Source: Acidobacteriota bacterium (GTDB lineage Bacteria > Acidobacteriota > Vicinamibacteria > Vicinamibacterales > CAVVIG01). From it: a stretch of DNA of 51,425 nucleotides. This document shows positions 24,100 through 32,256 of this stretch, in pieces. The notes beneath the pieces were generated by a model, which saw only the letters and a program-made list of their open reading frames with translations, did no database searches and had not been told where the DNA came from. Position 1 is the first letter of the stretch. Every line of letters starts with the position of its first letter. A program made the position numbers and the translations under genes. The stretch lies in assembly GCA_028876655.1 (NCBI GenBank), contig JAGWRA010000148.1:1-51425 (forward strand), read 5' to 3'.

Positions 24100-24121
24100 G
24101 GATGCTCTCTCGAGAGCATCC
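24100..24121 (+). promoter_or_regulatory. Perfect inverted repeat in the leader of the CBS-protein gene
   Basis: GGATGCTCTC (24100-24109) and GAGAGCATCC (24112-24121) form a perfect 10-bp inverted repeat with a 2-base centre (equivalently a 9-bp stem with a CTCG loop). It ends 21 bases before the ATG at 24143, just ahead of the ribosome site GGGAGGT. It could be an operator or a 5' leader hairpin controlling translation. Confidence 0.5.
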
Positions 24122-24142
24122 TGAGCACGAACGGGAGGTGTC

Positions 24143-24598
24143 ATGAAGGTCCGCGATCTGATGGTTCGCACCGTCGTCAGCTGCACGGCCGACACGACCC
24201 TGGCGCAGGCGGCAGAGCTGATGCACGCACACAACTGCGGCGCCCTTCCCGTGGTCGACGCTGCCGGCCGGGTGTATGGCATGGTGACCGACCGTGACAT
24301 CTGCATGGGCGTGGCGCCGCGTCATCTCCCGCCCGCCCACATCGCCGTCCGGGAGGTCATGGCGCACCGGGTACACGCCTGCGGGCCCGACGACGACGTG
24401 CTGGTCACGCTGGCGACGATGCGGGGCCACGGTGTCCGGCGCCTGCCGGTGATCGACGACAGCGGTCATCTCGAGGGGATCGTCTCGGTGAGCGATGTGA
24501 TCCGGGTCGAGGGCCGCGCCGGCGTACCGGAGCACGAGATCCTCGACACGCTGCGCGAGATCAGCACGAAGGGCCATCAGCCGGTCATCGCCGGGTGA
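24143..24598 (+). CDS. CBS-domain pair protein
   Basis: The 151-residue protein consists of two CBS domains forming one Bateman module. The first reads MKVRDLMVRTVVSCTADTTL with ALPVVDAAGRVYGMVTDRDI. The second reads VREVMAHRVHACGPDDDVLV with RRLPVIDDSGHLEGIVSVSD. Such stand-alone modules usually bind adenine nucleotides and adjust partner proteins. A good ribosome site (GGGAGGTGTC) precedes the ATG. It is followed after 20 bases by the DUF2892 gene, probably in one transcript. Confidence 0.93.
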   Translation: MKVRDLMVRTVVSCTADTTLAQAAELMHAHNCGALPVVDAAGRVYGMVTDRDICMGVAPRHLPPAHIAVREVMAHRVHACGPDDDVLVTLATMRGHGVRRLPVIDDSGHLEGIVSVSDVIRVEGRAGVPEHEILDTLREISTKGHQPVIAG

Positions 24599-24618
24599 GC
24601 GCGTCAAGGAGATCACAC

Positions 24619-24825
24619 ATGGCACTGGTGAACGAGGCGGGATGGGACCGCGTGGTCCGGTTGATCGTCGGGATCGTCGCCCTGGCGCTCTGGTGGACCG
24701 GCACGGCTGCGGGCGCTCTTGGGACGGTCGCGCTCGTCGTCGGGGTTTTGATGGTGCTGACGGGTGCGATCGGGTGGTGCCCGATGTACTCGATCTTCAA
24801 GGCCGGGACGCGGCGGACCACGTAG
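24619..24825 (+). CDS. DUF2892 small inner-membrane protein
   Basis: The 68-residue protein starts at the ATG at 24619 after AAGGAGATCACAC. MALVNEAGWDRVVRLIVGIV opens the family pattern (N-x-D/E-x3-R-x2-R-x3-G), two membrane helices follow, and the conserved C-terminal GWCPMYSIFKAGTR completes it. DUF2892 domains also occur fused to rhodanese (YgaP-like). No sulfurtransferase is adjacent here. Function is unknown. Confidence 0.88.
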   Translation: MALVNEAGWDRVVRLIVGIVALALWWTGTAAGALGTVALVVGVLMVLTGAIGWCPMYSIFKAGTRRTT

Positions 24826-24846
24826 GTCCGCCCGGCCCCGCCGTGC

Positions 24847-25791
24847 TCATGCGCCGTCCGGCGCCCCGCCGCGCTGATAGTCGAAGTATCGCCAGACGAT
24901 GTCGAGATCGAAGGTGCGGAAGAAGAGGCCGAAGAACGCGCGGCCGCGCCCGAGGAACCGGGTCTGCTCGGGCAGCCAGTTGCCGTCGGCGAGCTGCCGC
25001 CGCGTCGCCGTGGCGGTAAACCCCTTGTAGATCTTCACGAATCCCGCCACGAACGACACGTCGTCCATCGCTTCGGCGTGGACGCGCACGACCTGGTGCT
25101 CGGCCTCGAGCACCCAGACCTGCCCCCGGAAGTGCTTCGCGATCCGCCCCTCGCGCGTGTGCGGCTCGACGCCCGGCTTCGGCGCGAAGGTGACGAGGAT
25201 CGCCGGCCGTCCGTCGATCGTGTCGCGCCCCGTCAAGGTGAAGGTGAAGACCGACAGGACATCCTTGATCATGTCCTGCTCGTGGCTCGGCCCCTCGTTC
25301 TCCTCCTGCAGCCGCCGCTCCCGATCTCGCGGGCTCTCCCGCCGGAGCCGCTCCTCGCGCCGCGCCTCTTCCTGCTGCAGCTTCCGATCCTGCTCGCGCA
25401 GATCCTGTGACGTGAGCGGCACGCCGTTCTTCGCAATCAGGCGCCTCCACGGCCGGTTGGTGCCGGGCCGGGGACGCACCTGATAGAGCAGGACGTCCCC
25501 GGTGCCCATCCGCCCGAAGGGATTCATGCGGATGTCGGTGACCTGCTCCTTGTAGGAGTACTCGCGCTGCAGGTAGCCATCACTCGCAAGGTTCTGCCGG
25601 GTCGCCTCGAGGAACGCCTCGGCATCGGGCAACGGTGCAGCTGCCGCCGTCCCGTCGCGGGCCGGCGGCTCGGCTGGCGCCGCCGCGAATCCGACCAGCC
25701 CGGCGCAGGCGACCGAGAGGGCGACGGCCACGACGCGCGCGGCGGCACGGTGCGGTATCCTAAGGTTTTGCGTGCTCCGGAGATCGTCCAT
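24847..25791 (-). CDS. Secreted hypothetical protein, possibly LolA/RseB-like fold
   Basis: The product of about 314 residues has a signal peptide (RVVAVALSVACAGLVGFAAA), so it is periplasmic. The assigned ATG at 25791 overlaps the start of the opposite gene, and a later GTG start is possible. A highly charged helix (about residues 130-160, rich in Glu, Arg and Gln) is followed by beta-rich sequence: VFTFTLTGRDTIDGRPAILV, then RGQVWVLEAEHQVVRVHAEA. This pattern resembles outer-membrane lipoprotein-sorting folds, where a concave sheet binds lipid. I cannot name the family with confidence. It converges with the DUF2892 gene. Confidence 0.7.
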   Translation of the reverse strand: MDDLRSTQNLRIPHRAAARVVAVALSVACAGLVGFAAAPAEPPARDGTAAAAPLPDAEAFLEATRQNLASDGYLQREYSYKEQVTDIRMNPFGRMGTGDVLLYQVRPRPGTNRPWRRLIAKNGVPLTSQDLREQDRKLQQEEARREERLRRESPRDRERRLQEENEGPSHEQDMIKDVLSVFTFTLTGRDTIDGRPAILVTFAPKPGVEPHTREGRIAKHFRGQVWVLEAEHQVVRVHAEAMDDVSFVAGFVKIYKGFTATATRRQLADGNWLPEQTRFLGRGRAFFGLFFRTFDLDIVWRYFDYQRGGAPDGA

Positions 25792-26734
25792 GCGTATTCT
25801 CTTCTGCGGCGACATCTTTCCCGATGCGCCGGATATCCTGCAGGCCAAGCTGCCCCACGACGAGATGATCGTCTGCCCGCGCGCGGCGGTGCGTGAGTCG
25901 CTCGCCGGCGTCGACGTGGTCATTCCGCTGATGACGCCCATCGATGCGGCCATCATGGAAGCCGGCCGCTTCCGCCTGATCCACCAGTTCGGTGTGGGCC
26001 TCGAGGGGGTCGACCTCGCGGCCGCCCGGGCCCGCGGCATCCGCGTGGCCAACGTGCCGTCGGCCGACAGCGGCAACGCCGATTCGGTCGCCGAGCACGC
26101 GCTGATGCTGACGCTGGCGGTGCTGCGGCAGCTGCCGCTCGCCCAGGCCAGCGTCCGCGCCGGCCGGCTGGGGACGCCGCTCGGCCACACGCTGTCGGGC
26201 CGCACGGTCTGCCTGTTCGGGCTCGGTGCGATTGCACGCGCGCTGGCCCGCCGGCTGCAGCCGTTCGACGTCCGGGTGATCGGCATCAGTCGCGAGCCCG
26301 CCGCGGCCCGTTCGGCCGCCCTCGGCCTCGAGGCCTGCTACGGCCTGGCCGATCGGCACGAGGCGCTCGCCCGGACCGACGTGCTCGTCCTCTGCCTGCC
26401 GCTCACCGGCGACACCCGCGCCATCATCGACGCCGAGGCGCTGGCGGCCCTCCCCGCCGGCGCCTGCCTGGTGAACATCGCCCGCGGTCCCCTCGTCGAT
26501 TATGCCGCCTTGCGGGCCGCGCTCGAGCACGGCCACCTGCTCGGCGCCGGCCTCGACGTCTTCTGGCACGAGCCGATCGCGCCCGACGACCCGTTGCTCG
26601 CCCTTCCGAACGTGATCGCCACGCCGCACGTGGCCGGCGTCACCGACCAGTCGTACGACGGCATCGCCCGCACGATTGCCGAGAACGTCGAGCGGCTGCG
26701 CCGCGGCGAGCCGCTGCTCAACTGCGCCGCCTGA
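25790..26734 (+). CDS. D-isomer-specific 2-hydroxyacid dehydrogenase
   Basis: The 314-residue enzyme reduces 2-keto acids to D-2-hydroxyacids with NAD(P)H or runs the reverse. It has the substrate-domain segment HQFGVGLEGVDLAAARARGI, the Rossmann motif CLFGLGAIARALARRL and VLCLPLTGDT. The catalytic set is Arg in LVNIARGPLVD, Glu in LDVFWHEP and His in ATPHVAGVT. The GxGxxA loop (GLGAIA) is typical of the family. The substrate (glycerate, phosphoglycerate, lactate-like) cannot be fixed. The ATG at 25790 follows CCGGAG, and its start codon overlaps the start of the divergent gene. Confidence 0.92.
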   Translation: MRILFCGDIFPDAPDILQAKLPHDEMIVCPRAAVRESLAGVDVVIPLMTPIDAAIMEAGRFRLIHQFGVGLEGVDLAAARARGIRVANVPSADSGNADSVAEHALMLTLAVLRQLPLAQASVRAGRLGTPLGHTLSGRTVCLFGLGAIARALARRLQPFDVRVIGISREPAAARSAALGLEACYGLADRHEALARTDVLVLCLPLTGDTRAIIDAEALAALPAGACLVNIARGPLVDYAALRAALEHGHLLGAGLDVFWHEPIAPDDPLLALPNVIATPHVAGVTDQSYDGIARTIAENVERLRRGEPLLNCAA

Positions 26735-26758
26735 TCGCGGCGGCCGCCGCCGGCCCCG

Positions 26759-27418
26759 TCAACCGGCCTTCCGCGCGGCGGGCGGACGGCCGGCCGCCCG
26801 CTCCCGCAGGATCGCACAGACCTGTTCGTCGCTGACGGCGGAGAAGTCGGCGAAGAACTCGCCGATCGCCATGAACGACTCCGGCGCGTGGAGGCAGACG
26901 ACCTCGTCCGCCTCGGCGCCGAGCCGGCGCACGGTCTCGCGCGAGGCCACCGCGGTCGCCGCCACGAGCTTCGCCGGATGTCGATCGCGCACGGCGCGCA
27001 GCGCCGCGATCATGGTCGCCCCCGTCGCCACCCCATCGTCGAGCACGATCACCGTCCGGCCCGCGGGATCGAGCGGGGGCCGGATCGGCGTGTACATCGC
27101 CCGCCGGCGCCGGATCACCTCGAGCTGCGTCCGCTTCTCCTCTTCGAGGTACGCGTCGCTCACCCCCAGCTCGCGGGCATACCCGACGAACAGCCGGCCC
27201 GACTCGTCCACCGAGCCGACCGCCAGCTCGGGGTTGCCCGGGGCGCCGAGCTTCCGGACCAGGACCACGTCGAGATCGCCCTCGAGCCGGTCGGCGATGA
27301 TGGCCCCCATCGGGACGGCTCCGCGCGGAATCGCCAGCACGAGCGGATGGCGTCCGCGGTAGGGTTGCAGGCGCTCGGCGAGCTGGCGCGCCGCCTCCTG
27401 GCGATTCTGGAAATACAT
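26759..27418 (-). CDS. Phosphoribosyltransferase-family protein
   Basis: The 219-residue protein starts at the ATG at 27418 (MYFQNRQEAARQLAERLQPY), preceded by a GGAGG site. The PRPP loop VIVLDDGVATGATM is intact. The segments LVLAIPRGAVPMGAIIADRL and VLVRKLGAPGNPELAVGSVD are hallmarks of a widespread group of stand-alone type I PRTases of unknown base specificity. It is sometimes fused to hydrolase domains in actinobacteria, but not here. A GC-rich palindrome (26737-26750) lies between it and the converging dehydrogenase gene and may end both transcripts. Confidence 0.9.
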   Translation of the reverse strand: MYFQNRQEAARQLAERLQPYRGRHPLVLAIPRGAVPMGAIIADRLEGDLDVVLVRKLGAPGNPELAVGSVDESGRLFVGYARELGVSDAYLEEEKRTQLEVIRRRRAMYTPIRPPLDPAGRTVIVLDDGVATGATMIAALRAVRDRHPAKLVAATAVASRETVRRLGAEADEVVCLHAPESFMAIGEFFADFSAVSDEQVCAILRERAAGRPPAARKAG

Positions 27419-27588
27419 GTGGCCCTCCACAACTGGAAAATTCCCGCGCAGGCCGGCGAAAAGTTGCGGCACAGGGACCGCGGCCGCTCCGGCAGCCGCA
27501 CGTCTGCGGCGTCCGGCGCGGCCGGCCACCGCTACCGCCCGCTCGTACTGCAATTGTCCTGCTGGAAGGGGCCGCGCGAAACCGGGCC

Positions 27589-30291
27589 TCAGGTGCGACG
27601 GGCCAGCGCCTGCGCGACCGCGTCGATCAGCACTGCGGGCGAGAAGGGCTTGCGGAGCAGCTGGGCGCCGGGCCGCTGGAGGCTTCGCGCGAGGAGATCG
27701 GGCTCGGAGTAGCCCGACATGAACAGGACCTTGAGGCCCGGCCGGCGCTCGGCCATCGCATCGGCGAGCGCCGCCCCGTTCATGCCAGGCATGACGACGT
27801 CGGTCAGCATCAGGTCGATCGTCCGTTCCTGTTCCCCGGCCAGCCGGAGTGCCTCGTCGGGCGTCCGGGCCTCGGTGACCTGGTAGCCCCCGCGTCGCAG
27901 GACGCGCGAGATGAGGACGCGCACGCCGTCCTCGTCCTCGACGACGAGAATGGCTTCCGAGCCGCCCGTGCGCGAGGCCGGCCGCCTGGCCTCGGGTTCT
28001 GGTGCCGCCACGGGCCGCTGCGAGATTGGCAGATAGAGGCGGAACGTCGAGCCCTGCCCGGGCGCGGTCGTCACGGTGATGCCGCCGTCGCTCTGGGTCA
28101 CGATGCCGTAGACCGTGGCCAGGCCGAGACCCGTGCCGAGGTTCCCCTTCGTGGTGAAGAACGGTTCGAACAGGTGCTGGCGGGTGCGGGCATCCATGCC
28201 GATGCCCGTATCCGACACGGCGAGCTCGACGTAGGGTCCGGCAGGGAGCGCCCCGGAGTCCAGGGGCTCGTCCCCCGTCAGCTCGCGGCGCACGGTCGAC
28301 AGGACCAGGCGTCCGCCTTCCGGCATGGCGTCGCGGGCGTTCACCACGAGGTTCATCAGCAGCTGCTCGACCTGGCCGCGGTCGACGTGCACGGCCCCGA
28401 TGTCGGGCCCGAGCCGGGTCTCGAGCGCGATGTCCTCGCCGATGACGCGCGTCAGCATGCCGCGAAGGCTCTCGACGACCTCGTTGAGGTCCAGCGAGAC
28501 CGGCTGCAGGACCTGTCGGCGGCTGAAGGCCAGCAGCTGCCGCGTCAACCGCGCCGCACTCTCGACCGCCCTGATGATCTCGTCGACTCCCTGTGCCTGC
28601 ACGGGATCCATCTTCCCGTCCTCGACGAGCAGCTGGGCCTGCCCGAGGATCGCCGTCAGCAGGTTGTTGAAGTCATGGGCGATGCCGCCGGCCAGCCGGC
28701 CGATCGCTTCCATCTTCTGGGCGTGCCGGAACTGTTCCTCCAGGGCCTTGCGCTCCGAGACGTCGGTCATCATGGCGAGCGCACCGATCATGCGCCCGGC
28801 ATCGTCGAGCACCGGCGTCGCCGCCACCTCGGCCCAGACGGCGTGGCCGTCGCGATGGCGGTAGCAGAACTCCAGCCGCTCGCTCACGCCCTGCCGCCGC
28901 CGCTCGAAGCTCGCCCGCGCCTCGGCCTGGTGCGACGGATCGATGAACTCCAGCACCGAGCGCCCGATCAGCTCGTCCGGTTCGTAGCCGAGGATCTGCG
29001 CCATCTGGCGGTTCACGTACTCGGTCCGATGGTTCATGTCGACCAGCCAGACCCCCTCGTTCGTCGTCTCGACGATCTGGCGGTAGCGCTCCTCGCTGTG
29101 GCGCAGGGCGTCCTGCACGGCGCGCTGCTCGGTGATGTCGGCGACGATGCCGCCCACGTGCCGGTGTCCGTCGGCCGTCTCCAGCGGGAAGAACGATCCC
29201 CGGATCCGGTGGAGGTGCCCCAGATCCTCGCCGGTCCGCTCGTGCCACTCGACGTTCTCCAGCGGACGTCCGGTCTCGAGCACCTGATCGATGACGGGGG
29301 TGATCAGGTGGACGAGGTGCGGCAGGACCTCGTGCACGGTCCGTCCGATGTGCGCCTCGATCGGCAAGGCGTGCATGTCGGCCAGGGGCCGGTTGATCTG
29401 GACGTAACGGTACGCCTCGTCCAGGATGACCAGGCCGACGGGAGCCGAGGAGAAGAAGGCCTCGAGCCGCTGCCGCTGCACGGCCAGCTCGCGCTCGAGG
29501 ATCCGCTCCTGCGTCACGTCGCGGAAGTGGACGACGACGCCCCGGATGGCGGTATCGGCGAGCCGGTTCACCACGACCAGGCTCAGGTCGCGGTAGCTGC
29601 CGTCGCGGTGGAGTGCGCGAACCGAGACGCTGACCGGCTCGCCCGGCATCCCCAGCACGCGCGCGAAGACCTCCTGGGCCAGTGAGAGGTCGCCCGGATG
29701 GATGATGTCGAACGCGCTCCGGCCGCTCAGCTCCTCGGCCGGGTAGCCCATGATGCGTCCCAGCGCATCGCCGTTGAAGACGTTCTGGCCGGAGGCGTCC
29801 ACCACGGCGACACCATCCAGGCTGTGCTCGATGAGACCCCGCAGCCGCCGTTCGCTTTCCTTGACCGCCTCTTCCATCCGCCGGCGATCGGTCACGTCGC
29901 GCGAGTTCAGGACGATGCCCCGCACCGCGGGATCGTACAGGCGGTTGGCCGCGGCACCTTCCATGACGACCCAGTGGCCGTCCTTGTGCCGGGTGCGGTA
30001 CTCGAAGGTCGCCGCGGCATCGGGCACGTCGAGCTGCGGCCCGTACAACATCAGCAACCGGCTGGCGTCGTCGGGATGGACGAGCTGGAACCCGTGGGTG
30101 CCGACCAGCTCGACCGGTTCGTAGCCGAGCACCGCCTTCACCGACGGACTCTCGAACCGGATGATGAGATTGGCGTCGAGCACGGAGACCACGTCGAGCG
30201 TGTGCTCGATCAGGGCGCGGAAGAAGGTCTCGCCGCCGGCGGATGCGGCGCCGCCGTGACCCGGCTCGAGCGGATTCGAACGTTCGGCCAT
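27589..30291 (-). CDS. Hybrid histidine kinase with four PAS domains and a receiver
   Basis: The 900-residue cytoplasmic protein carries PAS domains at about residues 22-137, 145-262, 275-392 and 398-515. The PAS 3 segment AYRYVQINRPLADMHALPIE looks like the ligand-binding type. His540 lies in GGIAHDFNNLLTAI. The ATP domain has NLVVNARDAMPEGG, DTGIGMD and LGTGLGLATV. The receiver (about 780-900) has Asp831 (LMLTDVVMPG) and Lys in LLRKPF. No membrane segment is present. It is an apparent paralogue of the kinase at 1427-3739. No partner regulator is adjacent, so the phosphoryl group may be passed to a distant Hpt protein. Confidence 0.92.
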   Translation of the reverse strand: MAERSNPLEPGHGGAASAGGETFFRALIEHTLDVVSVLDANLIIRFESPSVKAVLGYEPVELVGTHGFQLVHPDDASRLLMLYGPQLDVPDAAATFEYRTRHKDGHWVVMEGAAANRLYDPAVRGIVLNSRDVTDRRRMEEAVKESERRLRGLIEHSLDGVAVVDASGQNVFNGDALGRIMGYPAEELSGRSAFDIIHPGDLSLAQEVFARVLGMPGEPVSVSVRALHRDGSYRDLSLVVVNRLADTAIRGVVVHFRDVTQERILERELAVQRQRLEAFFSSAPVGLVILDEAYRYVQINRPLADMHALPIEAHIGRTVHEVLPHLVHLITPVIDQVLETGRPLENVEWHERTGEDLGHLHRIRGSFFPLETADGHRHVGGIVADITEQRAVQDALRHSEERYRQIVETTNEGVWLVDMNHRTEYVNRQMAQILGYEPDELIGRSVLEFIDPSHQAEARASFERRRQGVSERLEFCYRHRDGHAVWAEVAATPVLDDAGRMIGALAMMTDVSERKALEEQFRHAQKMEAIGRLAGGIAHDFNNLLTAILGQAQLLVEDGKMDPVQAQGVDEIIRAVESAARLTRQLLAFSRRQVLQPVSLDLNEVVESLRGMLTRVIGEDIALETRLGPDIGAVHVDRGQVEQLLMNLVVNARDAMPEGGRLVLSTVRRELTGDEPLDSGALPAGPYVELAVSDTGIGMDARTRQHLFEPFFTTKGNLGTGLGLATVYGIVTQSDGGITVTTAPGQGSTFRLYLPISQRPVAAPEPEARRPASRTGGSEAILVVEDEDGVRVLISRVLRRGGYQVTEARTPDEALRLAGEQERTIDLMLTDVVMPGMNGAALADAMAERRPGLKVLFMSGYSEPDLLARSLQRPGAQLLRKPFSPAVLIDAVAQALARRT

Positions 30292-30303
30292 GCTCTACCC
30301 ATT

Positions 30304-30354
30304 CCCGCGGCCGCCGCGGGCTGACGAGAGACCTGATCTGGGGCATACTATGCC
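30304..30354. promoter_or_regulatory. Two palindromes in the divergent region between kinase and beta-helix genes
   Basis: CCCGCGG-CCG-CCGCGGG (30304-30320) and GGCATA-C-TATGCC (30342-30354) lie in the 159-base gap between the divergent starts at 30291 and 30451. The second is AT-rich for this genome and contains -10-like TACTAT or TAGTAT on either strand. It is a plausible site for promoter and operator, without further proof. Confidence 0.4.
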
Positions 30355-30450
30355 AAATCGTTCGAACCCAGCTCGTCCATTCCAGACGGCCCGCCGTGGC
30401 GCGCCCGCCGGAAGGCGCGTCCCCGGGCCGATCCAACCGTCGAGGACCGC

Positions 30451-31911
30451 ATGACTCCGCACCGCTTCCTGCTGATCACCACCCTGGCGGTCGCCTCCTT
30501 CGCGGCTGCTCCTCCGGCCTTCGCCCACGGCCACGACGGGCCGCCCGCGGCGACCTGCGCCGCCCCGGGCGGGGCGCACGGGTGTTACGCCACGATCCAG
30601 GCGGCCATCGACGCCGCCCAGCCGGGCGACACGGTCGCCGTCTTTCCAGGCCGGTACACCGAGAACCTGACGATCGACAAGCCGCTGACGCTCGCCGGCG
30701 CCGGAGAGAACGCCGTCGTCCTCATCCCCGCCATCTCGAGTCCGAACCCGTGCGAAGGCAGTTCGCTCTGCGGTGGCTCGGCGAGCAGTCTCATCCTGGT
30801 GCGCGCCAGCGACGTCACGGTCCACGATCTGACGCTCGACGGCGACAATCCCGCCCTCACGAGCGGCATCGTCCGTGACGGCGCGGACCTCGACGCCCGC
30901 AACGGGATCATCGAGGACTACTACGCGAACACCCCGTTCCAGCACCTCACGGTCTACCGGGTGACCGTCCGGAACATCTACCTGCGCGGCATCTACGCCT
31001 CGGCCACCGGGGGGACGTTCGACTTCCACGACAACCGGGTCGACAACGTGCAGGGTGACTACTATTCGATCGCGATGTTCGCCTTCGCCGCGTCGGGCGT
31101 CTTCCGCCACAACATCGTGAGTCGCGCCAACGACGCGATCAGCGCGAACTGGTCCGAGGGCATCCAGTTCCTCGACAACGTCATCACGCGCTCGGCCAGC
31201 GGCATCCACACCGACAACGCCGGGGGGCCGGGTGACGTCGTTCGGGGCAACCGGATCGCGCACGGCACGCCCGGCAGTTACGGCATCTTCGTCTTCGTCC
31301 CGTACACCGCCGTCAGCGTCACCCGCAACACCGTGGAGGGCGTCGACGTCGGGCTGTCGGCGTTCGGTCAGGCGGCGCCGGTCTCGACGACCTTCGCCGA
31401 CAACGTCGTGCGAGGCCGCCGGGCGCCGGGCAGCGTCGGCCTGTTCCTGACGACGGACCAGCTCGGGTACGGCAGCGCCAGCGTCTCGGCGACGCTGCAG
31501 CACAACGTGATCAGCCGGTTCGAACGGGGCGTCGTCCTGGAATCGGATCCCGGCAACACGCTCACGCTGGGCGCGACCTGCAACGCCATCGAAGGCAGCA
31601 GCCAGGCGGCGGTGGTGGCAGGCGGGCTGGCTCCCGAGGCGACGATTCCCGGCGACCCGCCGGCCGGCAGCGGGACGCAGGCCGTCACCTTCTCACAGAA
31701 CGATATCCGGGGCGGGGCGGTGGCGGTCGACAACCGCGGCGCCGATCCGGTCTCGGCCGCCAACAACTGGTGGGGATGTCCGGGTGGGCCCGGCGCGCCG
31801 GGCTGCGGCACGCTGGCGGGTGGCGTCGCGTCCACGCCGTGGCTGGCCCAGCCGTCGGCCTGCGTCCCGCCCTCCGGACGGGCCCGCCGAGACGACCACG
31901 ACCGCCACTGA
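30451..31911 (+). CDS. Secreted right-handed parallel beta-helix protein
   Basis: The 486-residue protein has a signal peptide ending AAPPAFAHG. The start of the mature chain, GCYATIQAAIDAAQPGDTVA and VFPGRYTENLTIDKPLTLAG, is the classic opening of pectate-lyase-like beta-helix repeats. Several coils follow with short turns (FHDNRVDNVQGDYYS, FRHNIVSRANDAIS, FLDNVITRSASGIH, VRGNRIAHGTPGSYG). The end has NNWWGCPGG, a recurring closing motif of such proteins. No obvious catalytic Lys/Arg pair of pectate lyase is visible, so the function may be carbohydrate binding or hydrolysis, or surface attachment. A strong hairpin follows at 31918. Confidence 0.85.
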   Translation: MTPHRFLLITTLAVASFAAAPPAFAHGHDGPPAATCAAPGGAHGCYATIQAAIDAAQPGDTVAVFPGRYTENLTIDKPLTLAGAGENAVVLIPAISSPNPCEGSSLCGGSASSLILVRASDVTVHDLTLDGDNPALTSGIVRDGADLDARNGIIEDYYANTPFQHLTVYRVTVRNIYLRGIYASATGGTFDFHDNRVDNVQGDYYSIAMFAFAASGVFRHNIVSRANDAISANWSEGIQFLDNVITRSASGIHTDNAGGPGDVVRGNRIAHGTPGSYGIFVFVPYTAVSVTRNTVEGVDVGLSAFGQAAPVSTTFADNVVRGRRAPGSVGLFLTTDQLGYGSASVSATLQHNVISRFERGVVLESDPGNTLTLGATCNAIEGSSQAAVVAGGLAPEATIPGDPPAGSGTQAVTFSQNDIRGGAVAVDNRGADPVSAANNWWGCPGGPGAPGCGTLAGGVASTPWLAQPSACVPPSGRARRDDHDRH

Positions 31912-31917
31912 CGCGGC

Positions 31918-31951
31918 GACGGACGGCGGCGGTCATCCGCCACCGTCCGTC
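31918..31951. terminator. Bidirectional terminator hairpin
   Basis: GACGGACGG (31918-31926) pairs with CCGTCCGTC (31943-31951). Inside, GGCGG (31928-31932) pairs with CCGCC (31937-31941) around a TCAT loop, with one C/A mismatch between the two stems. It fills the 43-base gap between the converging stops at 31911 and 31955, so it likely ends both transcripts. Confidence 0.7.
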
Positions 31952-31954
31952 GTC

Positions 31955-32242
31955 CTACGCTTCGAAATCCACCGAGACGATGTGGGCGGCCAGCGCCACC
32001 CCTTCCTGCGCCACCGGGACGTGGCGCGGGTCGGTCGCGTACGCCTCGAGCGCCGCGCGATCCCGGAACTTCACGAGCAGGCCCAGATCGTAGGACCGGC
32101 TGAGGTGCATGACGTCGGCGCCGACTTTCAGCTCCAGCACGCCATCGATGACGTCGAGCCCGGCGAGCGCCGCGCGATGCCGGGCCCGCCTGGCCTCGTC
32201 GACCTCAGGCTTGTACTTGAACGCGACCAGGTGCACGAGCAT
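31955..32242 (-). CDS. Dabb-family stress-responsive alpha/beta barrel protein
   Basis: The 95-residue protein starts at the ATG at 32242 after AAGGAGCTGTCAG. MLVHLVAFKYKPEVDEARRA opens with the conserved His of Dabb proteins. LKVGADVMHLSRSYDLGLLV and DPRHVPVAQEGVAL cover the rest of the ferredoxin-like dimer fold. It is full length for the family. Members range from stress-induced proteins to polyketide cyclases (olivetolic acid cyclase), so the reaction is open. It lies 14 bases downstream of the M28 peptidase stop and is probably cotranscribed. Confidence 0.9.
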   Translation of the reverse strand: MLVHLVAFKYKPEVDEARRARHRAALAGLDVIDGVLELKVGADVMHLSRSYDLGLLVKFRDRAALEAYATDPRHVPVAQEGVALAAHIVSVDFEA

Positions 32243-32256
32243 CTGACAGCTCCTTC

